This document shows, piece after piece, positions 8,254-17,554 of a stretch of 64,000 nt of DNA. Location: NCBI RefSeq assembly GCF_014640555.1, contig NZ_BMHE01000019.1:62001-126000 (forward strand), read 5' to 3'. Origin of the DNA: Paenibacillus marchantiophytorum. Lineage in GTDB: Bacteria; Bacillota; Bacilli; Paenibacillales; NBRC-103111. Within the stretch, counting starts at the first letter, position 1. The number at the start of each line of letters is the position of its first letter. A model generated the notes under the pieces. The model did no database searches, had not been told where the DNA came from, and saw only the letters and a program-made list of their open reading frames with translations. Position numbers and translations under genes: made by a program.

Positions 8254-9299
8254 GCTTCTACCGGCTCCATGATGTAGGCTGCAAGCAGAGCTGCTGTGTT
8301 CACTACAGCATCCATATGCGTGCGTTCCATGCTGTGTGACGCATGAACGCCCGGTCCTATCAACGCGGCGCGAATATCGCGTCCGCCTCTAAGCGCAGCG
8401 GATGCGTCTGAGCCGTATCTTGGATATATATCGACGGCATAGCCAATTTCAAGCTTCTCAGCAAGCTCAATCATTTTCGAAGTCATCTGATAATCGTAAG
8501 GACCTGAAGAGTCTTTGGCACAAATCGAAACATCTCGTTCACTGCCGCTCAAATCATCACCCAGCGCGCCCATATCAACCGCGATAAAATCAGTGATATC
8601 CTCAGGAATGAAAGCCGAACCATGCCCAACCTCTTCATAATTAGAGAAAAACAGCTTTATGGTAAACCGTGGTTTCACGGCTGCTTCTTTTATCCATTTC
8701 AGCAAACCAAATATGGAAGCAACACTAGCTTTATCATCCAAATGACGCGACTTTACGAAGCCATTTGGTTTGATTTGCACGCGTGGATCGAAAGAGATGT
8801 AATCTCCAACACGGATACCCAAAGCCTGTACTTCTTTCTTGGATGTCACGAGTTCATCGATACGAACTTCCATATTCGCTTCATCCCGTTTAAATTCTCT
8901 CGCATCCTCATAAACGTGAACAGATGGACGTGATGTCAGAATAGTCCCATCGTAGGCCTGCTCATCGCGGGTATGAATCTGAACGTACTCATTTTCAATA
9001 GCCCCCATCATAAAACCGCCTAATGAGGTGATTTTCAAAGTGCCATTATCTTTGATCGATCGAACCATAGCTCCAAGTGTATCCACATGCGAAGATATTC
9101 CGATCACACGATCCTGGCTCGTACCAGGAATGGTGACAATACCGCAGCCTTTATTTGTATATGTAAGCTCATACCCGAGTTTGCCAACTTCTTGTTGAAC
9201 TTTTTGCATAATATGGTGTGTATAACCTGTCGGACTTGGAGTCCGCAGCAGCAGCTCGAGGATATCTGTCATATATGTTTGATCAAATTTGGTCTTCAC
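8250..9299 (-). CDS. M42-family metallo-aminopeptidase (YhfE-like)
   Basis: A 349-residue cytoplasmic di-zinc aminopeptidase of family M42. Metal-binding and catalytic motifs are visible in order: SSHVDTLGAMV (H71, D73), SRHLDDKAS, NYEEVGHGS with the catalytic/metal glutamates, AVDMG, and GPGVHASHSMERTHMDAV with the last histidine ligand. Such enzymes trim N-terminal residues of short peptides; the exact specificity (Glu/Asp, deblocking, or broad) cannot be read from sequence. It is the first gene of an operon with yfmR, with which it shares an ATGA overlap. Confidence 0.88.
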   Translation of the reverse strand: MKTKFDQTYMTDILELLLRTPSPTGYTHHIMQKVQQEVGKLGYELTYTNKGCGIVTIPGTSQDRVIGISSHVDTLGAMVRSIKDNGTLKITSLGGFMMGAIENEYVQIHTRDEQAYDGTILTSRPSVHVYEDAREFKRDEANMEVRIDELVTSKKEVQALGIRVGDYISFDPRVQIKPNGFVKSRHLDDKASVASIFGLLKWIKEAAVKPRFTIKLFFSNYEEVGHGSAFIPEDITDFIAVDMGALGDDLSGSERDVSICAKDSSGPYDYQMTSKMIELAEKLEIGYAVDIYPRYGSDASAALRGGRDIRAALIGPGVHASHSMERTHMDAVVNTAALLAAYIMEPVEA

Positions 9300-9345
9300 T
9301 TGGGATTCCTCCCTTTTCTATAAATTAATTACTGCCCTATAAACA

Positions 9346-9385
9346 CACAAAAACAGTGCAGCTCTTCTAAGGATACTACACTGTT
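9346..9385 (-). terminator. Rho-independent terminator of the Dabb gene
   Basis: Minus-strand hairpin AACAGTGTAG / CTGCACTGTT (plus coordinates 9352-9361 and 9376-9385, one mismatch) followed on the minus strand by TTTGTGTG. Confidence 0.75.
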
Positions 9386-9407
9386 CCCTTATGTTTTTCA
9401 AACTCAA

Positions 9408-9698
9408 TTAGCTTACAAAATCGACACAAATTGAAGTGCCATCAAGAACTGTCTTCATATGAGCCTTCACTGCTTCATGAACTGGATGCGTATCATAAGA
9501 CTTTAAATCCTCGAGGGAGTCGAACTTCGTGATTAACGCAATATCATAAGAACGTTCCAAGTGAAGGATATCGGTTCCGACTTCAAGATGTCTCAGCACT
9601 TCAATTTTGCCTTCCATATTGGTGAGTACATTTTTCGTTATTTCTACGGCTTCCGGACTGCGGTCTTTCAACTTAAAAAATACAACGTGAGTTAACAT
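9408..9698 (-). CDS. Dabb (stress-responsive alpha/beta barrel) domain protein
   Basis: A 96-residue single-domain dimeric alpha-beta barrel protein. It begins MLTHVVFFKLKD, the usual Dabb opening with the conserved His-Val-Val, and has the YDTHPVHEAVK motif near residues 67-77 and a terminal CVDFVS strand. The family includes stress proteins and a few enzymes; most bacterial members have no known substrate. It lies 21 bp downstream of the yfmM-like ABC-F gene on the same strand and is closed by its own terminator. Confidence 0.9.
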   Translation of the reverse strand: MLTHVVFFKLKDRSPEAVEITKNVLTNMEGKIEVLRHLEVGTDILHLERSYDIALITKFDSLEDLKSYDTHPVHEAVKAHMKTVLDGTSICVDFVS

Positions 9699-9719
9699 GA
9701 ATCAATTCCCCCTATGAAT

Positions 9720-11276
9720 TTAATTAGTTACTTTAGCAGACCATTCTTCAACATCCCAAACTCTGGTTACCCAGCCTTCATAGAATTCAGGCTCATGGCA
9801 AACTAATAAAACAGTGCCTTTATATTCTTTTAAAGCGCGCTGCAGCTCTTCTTTGGCCACGACATCCAAATGGTTTGTCGGCTCATCGAACAGCAGCCAG
9901 TTGCTTTCTCGCATCAACAATTTACAAAGACGTACTTTGGCTTGCTCACCACCGCTAAGCTTGCTCATTGCACGAGTAATGTGCTCATTTTTGAGTCCGA
10001 CCCGCGCAAGCGCCCCTCGAACCTCATTCTGCGTCATCGATGAGAACTCATTCCAGACGTCATCAATCGGTGTCATATTCGGTGCTTTAACCTCTTGCTC
10101 AAAATAAGCAGGGCTCAAATAATCACCACGAAATGTTTTGCCAGTGAATGGCTCAATTTTACCTAAAATAGTTTTGAGTAGCGTAGATTTACCTACCCCA
10201 TTGCATCCGACAATGGCAATCTTCTCGCCACGTTCAATGGTCACATTCATCTCTGGCAACAAGGGGCGATCATAACCGATTTGCAGTTTTTCCGCCTCAA
10301 AAACGACCCTGCTGCTTGAACGTGATTCTTTGAACACAAAGGTTGGCTTCATAGCTGTCTCTGGGCGCTCAATTCGTTCAATCTTATCCAATTGCTTCTC
10401 ACGACTCTTAGCTCGTGTAGAAGTTGATGCCCGCGCTTTGTTGCGCGCGATGAAATCTTCTTGCTTTTTGATAAACTCCTGCTGCTTTTCATACGCATCA
10501 ATGTGCTGTGTTTTATTCATTTCAGCCATATCCAGGAATTTCTCATAATTCGCTGTATATCTAGTTAGTTTAGTAAATTCCAAATGATAGACCACATTGA
10601 CAACTTCATTCATAAATTCCGTGTCATGTGAAATCAACATAAAGGCAAATGGATAATCTTTCAGATACATTTTCAACCATTCAATATGTTCGACATCCAA
10701 ATAGTTGGTAGGCTCATCTAAAAGAAGTACTGTCGGCTTCTCTAAGAGAAGTTTTGCCAAAAGAACCTTTGTACGTTGTCCCCCGCTGAGGGAGGTAACA
10801 TCACGATCAAGGCCAATCGCATTAAGGCCAAGTCCGTTACCCATTTCTTCAATTTTCACATCCAACAGATAGAAGCCGCCAATCTCAAGTCGCTCTTGGA
10901 TTTCACCCATTTGCTCCAAGAGTACTTCAAGCTCGTCTGGCGAGGCATCTCCCATCTTCTCAGTGATGCTCATCATTTCTTTCTCCGCCTCAAAAAGCGG
11001 CAAAAAAGCGTCACGTAAAATATCCCGAATCGTTCTACCTGGTGTCAAAACGGAATGCTGATCCAGATAACCATAATGTACCCGCGGAGTCCATTCTACT
11101 TTTCCTGTATCCTTCAAAAGCTTTCCAGTCAATATATTCATCAACGTGGACTTCCCCACGCCATTCGCTCCAACAATACCAACACGTTCACCGGCTAGCA
11201 ATCGGAAGGATACATTTTTGAATAATGTACGATCACCGAAACTGTGGCTTAAATCTTCAATTGTTAAAAGACTCAT
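9720..11276 (-). CDS. yfmM: ABC-F ATPase, YfmM-like
   Basis: A 518-residue ABC-F protein. Domain 1 has Walker A GANGVGKST at 36-44, LSGGQRTK and LLLDEPTNYLD; domain 2 has GCNGVGKST, LSGGEQAK and LLFDEPTNHLD. The linker is rich in Lys and Arg with FIARNKARASTSTRAKSR. Length and motifs match YfmM of Bacillus, a ribosome-associated factor with no proven resistance role. No regulatory leader peptide or attenuator of the kind found upstream of resistance ABC-F genes is evident in the 150 bp between 11277 and 11425. It is the third ABC-F gene within 7 kb. Confidence 0.9.
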   Translation of the reverse strand: MSLLTIEDLSHSFGDRTLFKNVSFRLLAGERVGIVGANGVGKSTLMNILTGKLLKDTGKVEWTPRVHYGYLDQHSVLTPGRTIRDILRDAFLPLFEAEKEMMSITEKMGDASPDELEVLLEQMGEIQERLEIGGFYLLDVKIEEMGNGLGLNAIGLDRDVTSLSGGQRTKVLLAKLLLEKPTVLLLDEPTNYLDVEHIEWLKMYLKDYPFAFMLISHDTEFMNEVVNVVYHLEFTKLTRYTANYEKFLDMAEMNKTQHIDAYEKQQEFIKKQEDFIARNKARASTSTRAKSREKQLDKIERIERPETAMKPTFVFKESRSSSRVVFEAEKLQIGYDRPLLPEMNVTIERGEKIAIVGCNGVGKSTLLKTILGKIEPFTGKTFRGDYLSPAYFEQEVKAPNMTPIDDVWNEFSSMTQNEVRGALARVGLKNEHITRAMSKLSGGEQAKVRLCKLLMRESNWLLFDEPTNHLDVVAKEELQRALKEYKGTVLLVCHEPEFYEGWVTRVWDVEEWSAKVTN

Positions 11277-11425
11277 CTCGTAAACACAAACCCCTGTCTG
11301 TTAGAAAATAATCGCAACGATTCGCGACTTCTTATTATAACACTGCTTCTGCCAGACAGGAAGTAGTTAAATTGCCCTCGTAAGCGCATTCACAAGAAAA
11401 ATACGGATTAATGCCTCTAAATAGG

Positions 11426-12901
11426 CTAAATACGAAATGCCATCTCTACTTTGACAATTCTAATTTCATCTCCATCCTTCAATGGATAGGATTGATAGGT
11501 CACGAGCGCTTCTCCATTTAAATAAGTCCCATTGGTTGATCCCGTATCTTGAATCTCATAGCCCTGATCTGTTTTCGTAATTTCTGCGTGGCTCCGGGAA
11601 ACACCCGCTACTTCCACAGCATAGTCAACTTTAACATTGGCCCCACCTCTTCCTATTGTAAAATGTTCGCCAGGAATTAAAATCACTTTAACTTGGCCAT
11701 TGATGGACTCTTCGATTCGCGGCCCCTGCGGCTGCAGCTTTGAATCCCCAAGAAATACGGTTTGATCTGGCTGCTTGTAAGCCAACAGCGCTGTGTGCCC
11801 TGGTAAATTCCGATAATAACTTTGTGCATCTAAGGGATCCACCTCTTGTTCAGGCTCAGGTTCCAATAACTGAGAAGAGATAGTGGGATTAGCCTGTTTG
11901 GAAGCAGCCCTGTTCAGCACTGGCTGCAACATACCCACACGTTTAAAACTCGGGTACCCAAGATATCGCAATACAAACCAACCATCAATTAATAAAATGG
12001 TAACACCGCATGTCATTTGCAATGTGCTGTTGGACAGATCCGTCATGTAATTTTGCCATAGAAATGCACACAATAAGAACAATAGGCCAATCGCAGCAAG
12101 ATTCGTTTTGGGATTGATTGACTTCAAAGTGAGTGTTGATCCCGCAGCTTGTTCCTTTTCTTGTTCTTCAAGCTTCGACCATGCTTCTTCCTGGGCAGCA
12201 CGTAACGTTTGCCAAGAAGAACCCAAATCATGTGAATGTGGTTTAGGCAAATTTTGGATTGGTTCTACTTCTTTTATTGGTGTTTGCACTGTGGAAGCAG
12301 CATCGCAATGAATGTTTTTATTTCCCATCAACATCAGTAAAAGTTCCTTGTAGGTTTGTAAACTTAGTTGAGATTGCAATTCACGATGATCCAAAACTGC
12401 CTTTACTGCTTCCCTTTCTTCCTCCTTTACAAATAATAAAAGCTGGCTCATTAACATCTCAAGCGAAGAGATGAAAGGGGTTTCTTCACTTAGAGTTTTT
12501 AAAGGCACATAAGTCAGACTAACATTTGACCAGTCACTTCCAATAAAAATGAAATTCTTATGGAGAACAAACCCCGATTCAACCAACATATAGTTTTTGC
12601 TTGTTTCCAAAGTACTAACAATAGAAAACAGGCACTGAGCAAATTGCTGCTTTGTCAGCCCTTCAACCTTCAAAATATGAGCTAACATCCGTTTCGCCGA
12701 AAGATTGTAGTACAAACTGATATCAAAATCTAATTCTTGTATCTCCAATGGCAAGAGATTGGGAATTTTATTGGTTTCAAGCATTTTGACTTGCAGCGAT
12801 GACAAATCATTCGTGTTAAGGCCAGCATCATTGTACAGTTTCATATAATGACCATGCCGGTATACAAACTCATACCTAAGTCCAAAAACTTCCTGCGCCA
12901 T
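11426..12901 (-). CDS. FHA-domain membrane protein at the end of the Tad operon
   Basis: A 491-residue protein of three parts. Residues 1-190 are a globular domain (DUF6382-like from memory). A hydrophobic stretch near 265-310 gives one or two membrane segments. A forkhead-associated domain occupies about 400-491, with GRGGANVKV, GVSRSHAEI and DTGSTNGTYLNG, which read phosphothreonine peptides. The FHA core residues (GR, SRSH, NG) are intact. It is the last gene of the Tad operon, 12 bp after the prepilin peptidase. A Ser/Thr kinase gene 10 kb away is a candidate partner, which is inference. Confidence 0.85.
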   Translation of the reverse strand: MAQEVFGLRYEFVYRHGHYMKLYNDAGLNTNDLSSLQVKMLETNKIPNLLPLEIQELDFDISLYYNLSAKRMLAHILKVEGLTKQQFAQCLFSIVSTLETSKNYMLVESGFVLHKNFIFIGSDWSNVSLTYVPLKTLSEETPFISSLEMLMSQLLLFVKEEEREAVKAVLDHRELQSQLSLQTYKELLLMLMGNKNIHCDAASTVQTPIKEVEPIQNLPKPHSHDLGSSWQTLRAAQEEAWSKLEEQEKEQAAGSTLTLKSINPKTNLAAIGLLFLLCAFLWQNYMTDLSNSTLQMTCGVTILLIDGWFVLRYLGYPSFKRVGMLQPVLNRAASKQANPTISSQLLEPEPEQEVDPLDAQSYYRNLPGHTALLAYKQPDQTVFLGDSKLQPQGPRIEESINGQVKVILIPGEHFTIGRGGANVKVDYAVEVAGVSRSHAEITKTDQGYEIQDTGSTNGTYLNGEALVTYQSYPLKDGDEIRIVKVEMAFRI

Positions 12902-12913
12902 GATTCACCTTCC

Positions 12914-13444
12914 TTATAAAAACGAATAATACCAAGTGAATACTGTGCTAGGCGCAACAGCATACATAAAAGGAAACTTGGTGTTGCTCTGGCGTTTCAA
13001 AGAAAATAGGCTGTCCAATTCTTGGCAAACTATTATTGTAAATAACCAGCCAGCTAACTTATTTCCTGTAGCTAACATTCGCTTTTGAATACAAAGTAAA
13101 CCAAGACCAATCGCACCAGCGCACAATATCGCAAATACGGTCAATTGCAGAACGAACATGCCCCCCATAATTGCCCCTATTGCCGTAAAGAGTTTTACGT
13201 CGCCAGCACCTAACGCACCAAGCATATAAAGGATAAACAACATCATGAAACCTATCCCTGCACCAATTAGAGCAAAGACAAACCCGCTCCAGCCGGCTGT
13301 TGCAGCGTGGAATCCCAAGCCAATAATCGTTCCGCCTATAGTCAACTTATTTGGAATTATGGCGCACCTCACATCCGATATCAACGCGATTGCGATTACT
13401 ATGAAAAACAGTAAATGAATGATGGTTTCCTCCACGTTAAACAC
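12914..13444 (-). CDS. Tad-type prepilin peptidase (A24, CpaA/TadV-like)
   Basis: A 176-residue polytopic aspartic peptidase that removes leader peptides from Flp pilin and pseudopilins. Both catalytic aspartates are in place: SDVRCAIIPNKLT near residues 23-35 and GAGDVKLF near 98-105. It lacks the N-terminal cysteine-rich methylase domain seen in the PilD of the second pilus locus, as is usual for TadV/CpaA. The GTG at 13444 overlaps the upstream stop; an in-frame GTG at 13435 is better spaced from AGGTG and may be the true start. Confidence 0.88.
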   Translation of the reverse strand: MFNVEETIIHLLFFIVIAIALISDVRCAIIPNKLTIGGTIIGLGFHAATAGWSGFVFALIGAGIGFMMLFILYMLGALGAGDVKLFTAIGAIMGGMFVLQLTVFAILCAGAIGLGLLCIQKRMLATGNKLAGWLFTIIVCQELDSLFSLKRQSNTKFPFMYAVAPSTVFTWYYSFL

Positions 13445-14099
13445 CTACCCAGGCTCGCTCATAAGCTTTCTTTCTCAAAGTGATTGTGTGACTCATAAAA
13501 GGCAGCGGAAGCTTATACGTAATTTGAGCTTCTATTCCAATAAAAGCATCCCCTCCGCTTTCCATGCTTGGCAAGGTCATAGATGAAACCTTGAAACTAT
13601 CTTTTCGGATGGTTCTACGATCACAAAAGGCATAAACAATAGGTGTAAACGCCGCATACATTCGCTCTAAAATTTGGTTTTCGTAGAGATCGCTCAGCTC
13701 AGCTCCAGCTTTGCTCTCCCCAAACTCACGCTTTTCTTTTTCCCAGCGTACTAACTCCATGAGGGAGTCGGGAATATACGCCGCGTACTCCTCCGCCAAG
13801 TCTTCAGTGTTCATAACCTGAGATCTGGCTGACTTCACACGTTCAATAGCTGAATTAAGCATCTCGCCACTTGAGCTTTGATCATATTTTGTTTTAGCTT
13901 CCAACATCAGGAGTCGAAGTGGGTATAACTGGCCTGCAAAGGTTTTAGTGGCTTCGGCCACCCCTGTTTGCAAAGCCAGTTCCAATAAAGCAATCTGGAT
14001 ACAAATGACCATCCCAACCACAAAAGCCAAAAAGAAAGGCAGCACCAAGGAGGCTTCCAAAACAATGCTGCCTCTCTGCTCTTTGCAAAAAAATCGCAT
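13437..14099 (-). CDS. TadE-like pseudopilin
   Basis: About 220 residues with the TadE-family N-terminus: a short basic leader, then QRGSIVLEASLVLPFFLAF, where the Gly-Ser/Glu pattern marks a likely prepilin-peptidase cleavage site before a single hydrophobic segment. The rest is extracytoplasmic and helical. Pseudopilins of this type are needed for Tad pilus assembly. The ATG at 14099 is preferred; a TTG just upstream at 14102 is also possible after GAGGGG. It lies between the large pilus-associated gene and the peptidase. Confidence 0.82.
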   Translation of the reverse strand: MRFFCKEQRGSIVLEASLVLPFFLAFVVGMVICIQIALLELALQTGVAEATKTFAGQLYPLRLLMLEAKTKYDQSSSGEMLNSAIERVKSARSQVMNTEDLAEEYAAYIPDSLMELVRWEKEKREFGESKAGAELSDLYENQILERMYAAFTPIVYAFCDRRTIRKDSFKVSSMTLPSMESGGDAFIGIEAQITYKLPLPFMSHTITLRKKAYERAWVGV

Positions 14100-14120
14100 C
14101 AATATAATCCCCTCATTTCT

Positions 14121-16304
14121 TCAGTACGAAGCGGCGGCTGTTTGTGTAAACCGACAGCGGTTACCCTGTACTTTGCAGCCTAATAATCCCGTCCCATCTA
14201 TGGCCTTCATCATTTGTGGAATGAACCAAAGTTTAATTTCACTAGCCGCATTTCCCTGTACATAGGTTATTTCGTTCAATAAATCCTTGCCTGTGTTTAG
14301 TTCAATCAGAGCCTGCAATCTAGACATCAGTTTGGAGTTTGAGCTATGCAAAAGTAGAAAAATGCGCAAATAATCTTTATATGTCAGACTTAGAGCAGAT
14401 TTAGTTATTTTTGCTGATAGTTCCACGGCTTCTCCTTTCGTAAGCTTCGTCATATCCTGAAAAGCCTTTAGTGCTCCTTCCACAGCAGCTACAAGAAGCA
14501 CAAGCATCGGAGAACCCACATTTAGCAGTTCTTTTTTTGGATCCAAAAGTGCTTCTACCGCGCGAATCGCCATGCGGAAAGCGAACATTTCCGCATAAGC
14601 TGAGGCGATATTCGCCTTGCATGAAGAAAATCCATACAATAAATATTCCACTTCTTGATTTGCCAAAGGATGCGAGCCAGGATCAACCAGCTCATTGGAA
14701 ATTTCCGCGTTTCCTGCCGCATCCAACTCTAGCCCATACGTACGGGAATTAAATTTGGTTAAGGCATATTCATTCACGTAGAGCTCGTCCCTCAGTTTCT
14801 CAGCTGCGTTATTAAAAGCCTCCAACATCCCCATTGCCTTTAAGCTCACAGGTTCAGATTTCTCAAGGTCATAAGCAATTTCGCTGCCAACTATTGCATT
14901 TTGTGCGTTTGCTTCCCGATATTTTTGATAATATCCCACTGTGCCTCCAGGCTGTTCACCCGTACCTTGAAGACGGTTGTACATAAAGGCATCATCCCCC
15001 GTTAACGAACATCCCCCAATTGCTTCTTTCGCTTGGTCCAAAACTGCTTGAATTTGACTTTGTTGTTTCTTCTTACTCGAAGCAATGGAAACGTTTCTGT
15101 CAATCCTCTTCTTTTCTAACAAACTTTGTTCACCATAAAAATCTGTTGATGCTTTAAAGAAAGCATCATTGGCCGAATTTGCTTTAACCGTTTGGTCAGG
15201 CGAATATAGATAAATCGAAGAAATGAGTTCTTGAAACGCCGCGAATAGTGCAGCAATACTAGCTACCGAAGTTTGAAATTTATAAAAGTAATCATCTCCG
15301 ATGATCGGAATATTCTGAAACACCTCATTCACTTCATTCGCTGCTCCAACAACAGTATGCTCCTCATTTATTTTGGTACGTATCTCATCGTTTCGCTGTT
15401 TAGCTATCCTAAGATCAGATTCAATTGTTTGTTGCAACTGCCGCACTGTAAGTTCATTCGCCGACACTTCCAGCTTTGTTGCCATTAAAAGGGCGGTATA
15501 CTCCATTATTAATTTCAATAACGTTTCTAGGTCATTTAATTTTTGATTAAGAATTTGCAGTTGCTCCCCAAGTTCACTTTTTGATGCATGGAGCGATTGG
15601 AGCTGAAGTTTCACATTCATTATCTCTTCTCTTACTTCATCAATCGTATGTATGCCAATTTGACCAGCCAAGCGATCTAATTCCGTCATTCGTGATTGAT
15701 AATAAAGATGATAAGTTGAAGCCTTCTTAACTAGCTCTTCGCTGCTCTGCCAAGCATCATCCAGCGCAGCTTCCCGCTGTTCAATGAGTTTTTCCAGCTC
15801 AGCCGCTTGTTTCGCAAATTGCGACCCTAACTGAAACGGAGCTTTAGTTCCACTTTTGCGGAACTTGTCTGTAATCTCCAGTGTATATTCAATAGGGGCC
15901 TTGATTTTCATATCTTCAAGCACTTGCCTCTGGAAGATGTTATGACTAGCTAAAGAATAGACAGGAGTAACTTGCATACTTTGATCAACAGGGCGTGTAT
16001 CGACATAATGAAAGGAACCTTTCGCAGCTGCAGACGACAAATTAGCCGTAAATACTTGCCGAAATAGTTCTTCACTTTCCGGTTGAGATATCCCTAAACC
16101 ATAAAGTCCTAACGTCTGGATCTCTTGATCAAACGATGACATCACAGAACGTGTCGCTGCTTTCACCGCCGATTCACTCTCCCTCTCTGCTAATTTGATA
16201 CGCGCAAAATCAATGAGTACCGCTTGAAACAAAAAGATAGGAACAATAATCAGAATTAAATAGACGGTTACGGCTCCATCCTCTGAATAAAAGAGTCTTC
16301 TCAA
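14121..16304 (-). CDS. Large Tad-locus protein with N-terminal anchor and long coiled coils
   Basis: A 727-residue protein. It begins with a pilin-like anchor (EDGAVTVYLILIIVPIFLFQ, residues 8-27) comparable to the N-terminus of TadE/TadG proteins. Two long charged helical regions follow (about 165-320 and 395-420) that look like coiled coil. The remainder is helical with a few cysteines. I do not recognise a named family; equivalents appear in Tad loci of Bacilli from memory. It probably sits on the outer face of the membrane and supports pilus assembly. It is separated from its operon neighbours by 14-18 bp. Confidence 0.72.
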   Translation of the reverse strand: MRRLFYSEDGAVTVYLILIIVPIFLFQAVLIDFARIKLAERESESAVKAATRSVMSSFDQEIQTLGLYGLGISQPESEELFRQVFTANLSSAAAKGSFHYVDTRPVDQSMQVTPVYSLASHNIFQRQVLEDMKIKAPIEYTLEITDKFRKSGTKAPFQLGSQFAKQAAELEKLIEQREAALDDAWQSSEELVKKASTYHLYYQSRMTELDRLAGQIGIHTIDEVREEIMNVKLQLQSLHASKSELGEQLQILNQKLNDLETLLKLIMEYTALLMATKLEVSANELTVRQLQQTIESDLRIAKQRNDEIRTKINEEHTVVGAANEVNEVFQNIPIIGDDYFYKFQTSVASIAALFAAFQELISSIYLYSPDQTVKANSANDAFFKASTDFYGEQSLLEKKRIDRNVSIASSKKKQQSQIQAVLDQAKEAIGGCSLTGDDAFMYNRLQGTGEQPGGTVGYYQKYREANAQNAIVGSEIAYDLEKSEPVSLKAMGMLEAFNNAAEKLRDELYVNEYALTKFNSRTYGLELDAAGNAEISNELVDPGSHPLANQEVEYLLYGFSSCKANIASAYAEMFAFRMAIRAVEALLDPKKELLNVGSPMLVLLVAAVEGALKAFQDMTKLTKGEAVELSAKITKSALSLTYKDYLRIFLLLHSSNSKLMSRLQALIELNTGKDLLNEITYVQGNAASEIKLWFIPQMMKAIDGTGLLGCKVQGNRCRFTQTAAASY

Positions 16305-16318
16305 AAACTCCCCCCTTA

Positions 16319-17365
16319 CTAGTTATGAATGACAATCACTATGCCTTTACTTTCCAATTCTTTTCGAAATGAACTAGATGGTATCCCCTTACCATTAGCC
16401 CCCTTTTTGAAAAAATGCCAAACCACGCCTTGAATTTGCGTACCTTGTTCAATCAGTTCAATATCCTTGGGCAATTGTTCCATGCGCAGTTGAAACTCTG
16501 TCATACTATAAAAAGCTTGATGTCCTATCCCTCGAGCATCCAAGGCATCTACAGTCCTGCTCTTACCAGATAGAGTCGTTAGCACAACTTCCTTGCCCCC
16601 TACCAGCGATCTCAAATAAGCAGCGGCTTGACGTTCAGACTGAATGGTTACTGAGGGCCCTGATAGGTCGGAGCGATCCGGTTCAACCAGAGCTTCCCTC
16701 GCCTTTTGCGGAGAAATTCTTCCTTTAATAGCTTTAAAATAAGTTCGTGTAATATCCGTTAAACGTATTAGCTCGATTGGCTCCACAACATGTGAAATCC
16801 CTTTTCCGGATGTAGTCTCCGCATCGAACCATTTTTCAATAAATACAGGTATCAAGAATGGCTTATTTAACTGCACCTCAACCTGTCTATCTAAGGCGTA
16901 ATTTGTAAATTTGGCCGTCCCGGTGATGCCCTGTGGCAGGATCACAGCAGATTTAGCGAGTTTTCGTTCTACAAGATTGCTACTATCCGTAGCAGGTATT
17001 GCTATTTGTGTAGTACCTCCACCGACTAACAATCCGAATAAATCTGATATCTTGTCTTGTGTCAGCCTCCAGTAAAGCCCATCCGTCTCGTTTGGAGCAT
17101 AATTGCCTGTGAGAATATCTTTGTGACTGTTATCCCAAGTAAATGCAAGCCGCTCTGCGATCGTTATTGCCGTCTGTTGGATATATACTCGCTGGTACAT
17201 GTAAATACCTACAAATAGAAGCGTGATTGTGCATAGTAAAATGAAAGGAAAGACGAGTGCTGCTTCCAAGGTGAAACTCCCGCGCTCACTCGAAATCAGG
17301 CTTCGATGCCTTGAACTAAGGCGCACAACTAGTCGTTGGACTTGGCGCACAGGGAGCAACAGCAC
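16319..17365 (-). CDS. TadE/TadG-like pseudopilin, GTG start overlapping the pilin gene
   Basis: A 348-residue protein with a basic N-terminal leader (RQVQRLVVRLSSRHRS), then SERGSFTLEAALVFPFILLC, a classic TadE-type cleavage and membrane motif near residues 27-45. The remainder is extracytoplasmic. The start is GTG at 17365 because AAAGGATAACA lies directly upstream, and this makes it overlap the 3' end of the Flp pilin gene by 50 bp in another frame. That suggests coupled translation of pilin and pseudopilin. The protein is longer than the usual TadE (~170-200). Confidence 0.8.
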   Translation of the reverse strand: MLLLPVRQVQRLVVRLSSRHRSLISSERGSFTLEAALVFPFILLCTITLLFVGIYMYQRVYIQQTAITIAERLAFTWDNSHKDILTGNYAPNETDGLYWRLTQDKISDLFGLLVGGGTTQIAIPATDSSNLVERKLAKSAVILPQGITGTAKFTNYALDRQVEVQLNKPFLIPVFIEKWFDAETTSGKGISHVVEPIELIRLTDITRTYFKAIKGRISPQKAREALVEPDRSDLSGPSVTIQSERQAAAYLRSLVGGKEVVLTTLSGKSRTVDALDARGIGHQAFYSMTEFQLRMEQLPKDIELIEQGTQIQGVVWHFFKKGANGKGIPSSSFRKELESKGIVIVIHN

Positions 17366-17543
17366 TGTTATCCTTTAAGTCAGTATTTGCGTCTCCAATA
17401 AGCTTTTGAAACCACGAGACTATCCATTTTCTAAAAATAATTGCTATCGCCACTAACACAGCTACAATCAATAAAATTTCCAATGTCCCCAGCCCTTCTT
17501 CATCTTCCCAAAAGCTTTTGAATCTCCTGCTGATTGTTTCCAT
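17316..17543 (-). CDS. Flp/Tad type IVb pilin
   Basis: A 75-residue Flp pilin. Leader METISRRFKSFWEDEEG precedes LGTLEILLIVAVLVAIAII, giving cleavage after the Gly of EEG with Glu at +5 (LGTLE), then one hydrophobic helix. It is processed by the adjacent TadV-like peptidase and forms the fibre. The short C-terminal tail has two cysteines (APCAP and SCAP), uncommon in Flp pilins and possibly disulfide-forming outside the cell. A strong site (TAGGAGG) precedes the ATG. The last 50 bp overlap the next gene's start. Confidence 0.88.
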   Translation of the reverse strand: METISRRFKSFWEDEEGLGTLEILLIVAVLVAIAIIFRKWIVSWFQKLIGDANTDLKDNSAVAPCAPSPTTSCAP

Positions 17544-17554
17544 CTATGTTCCTC

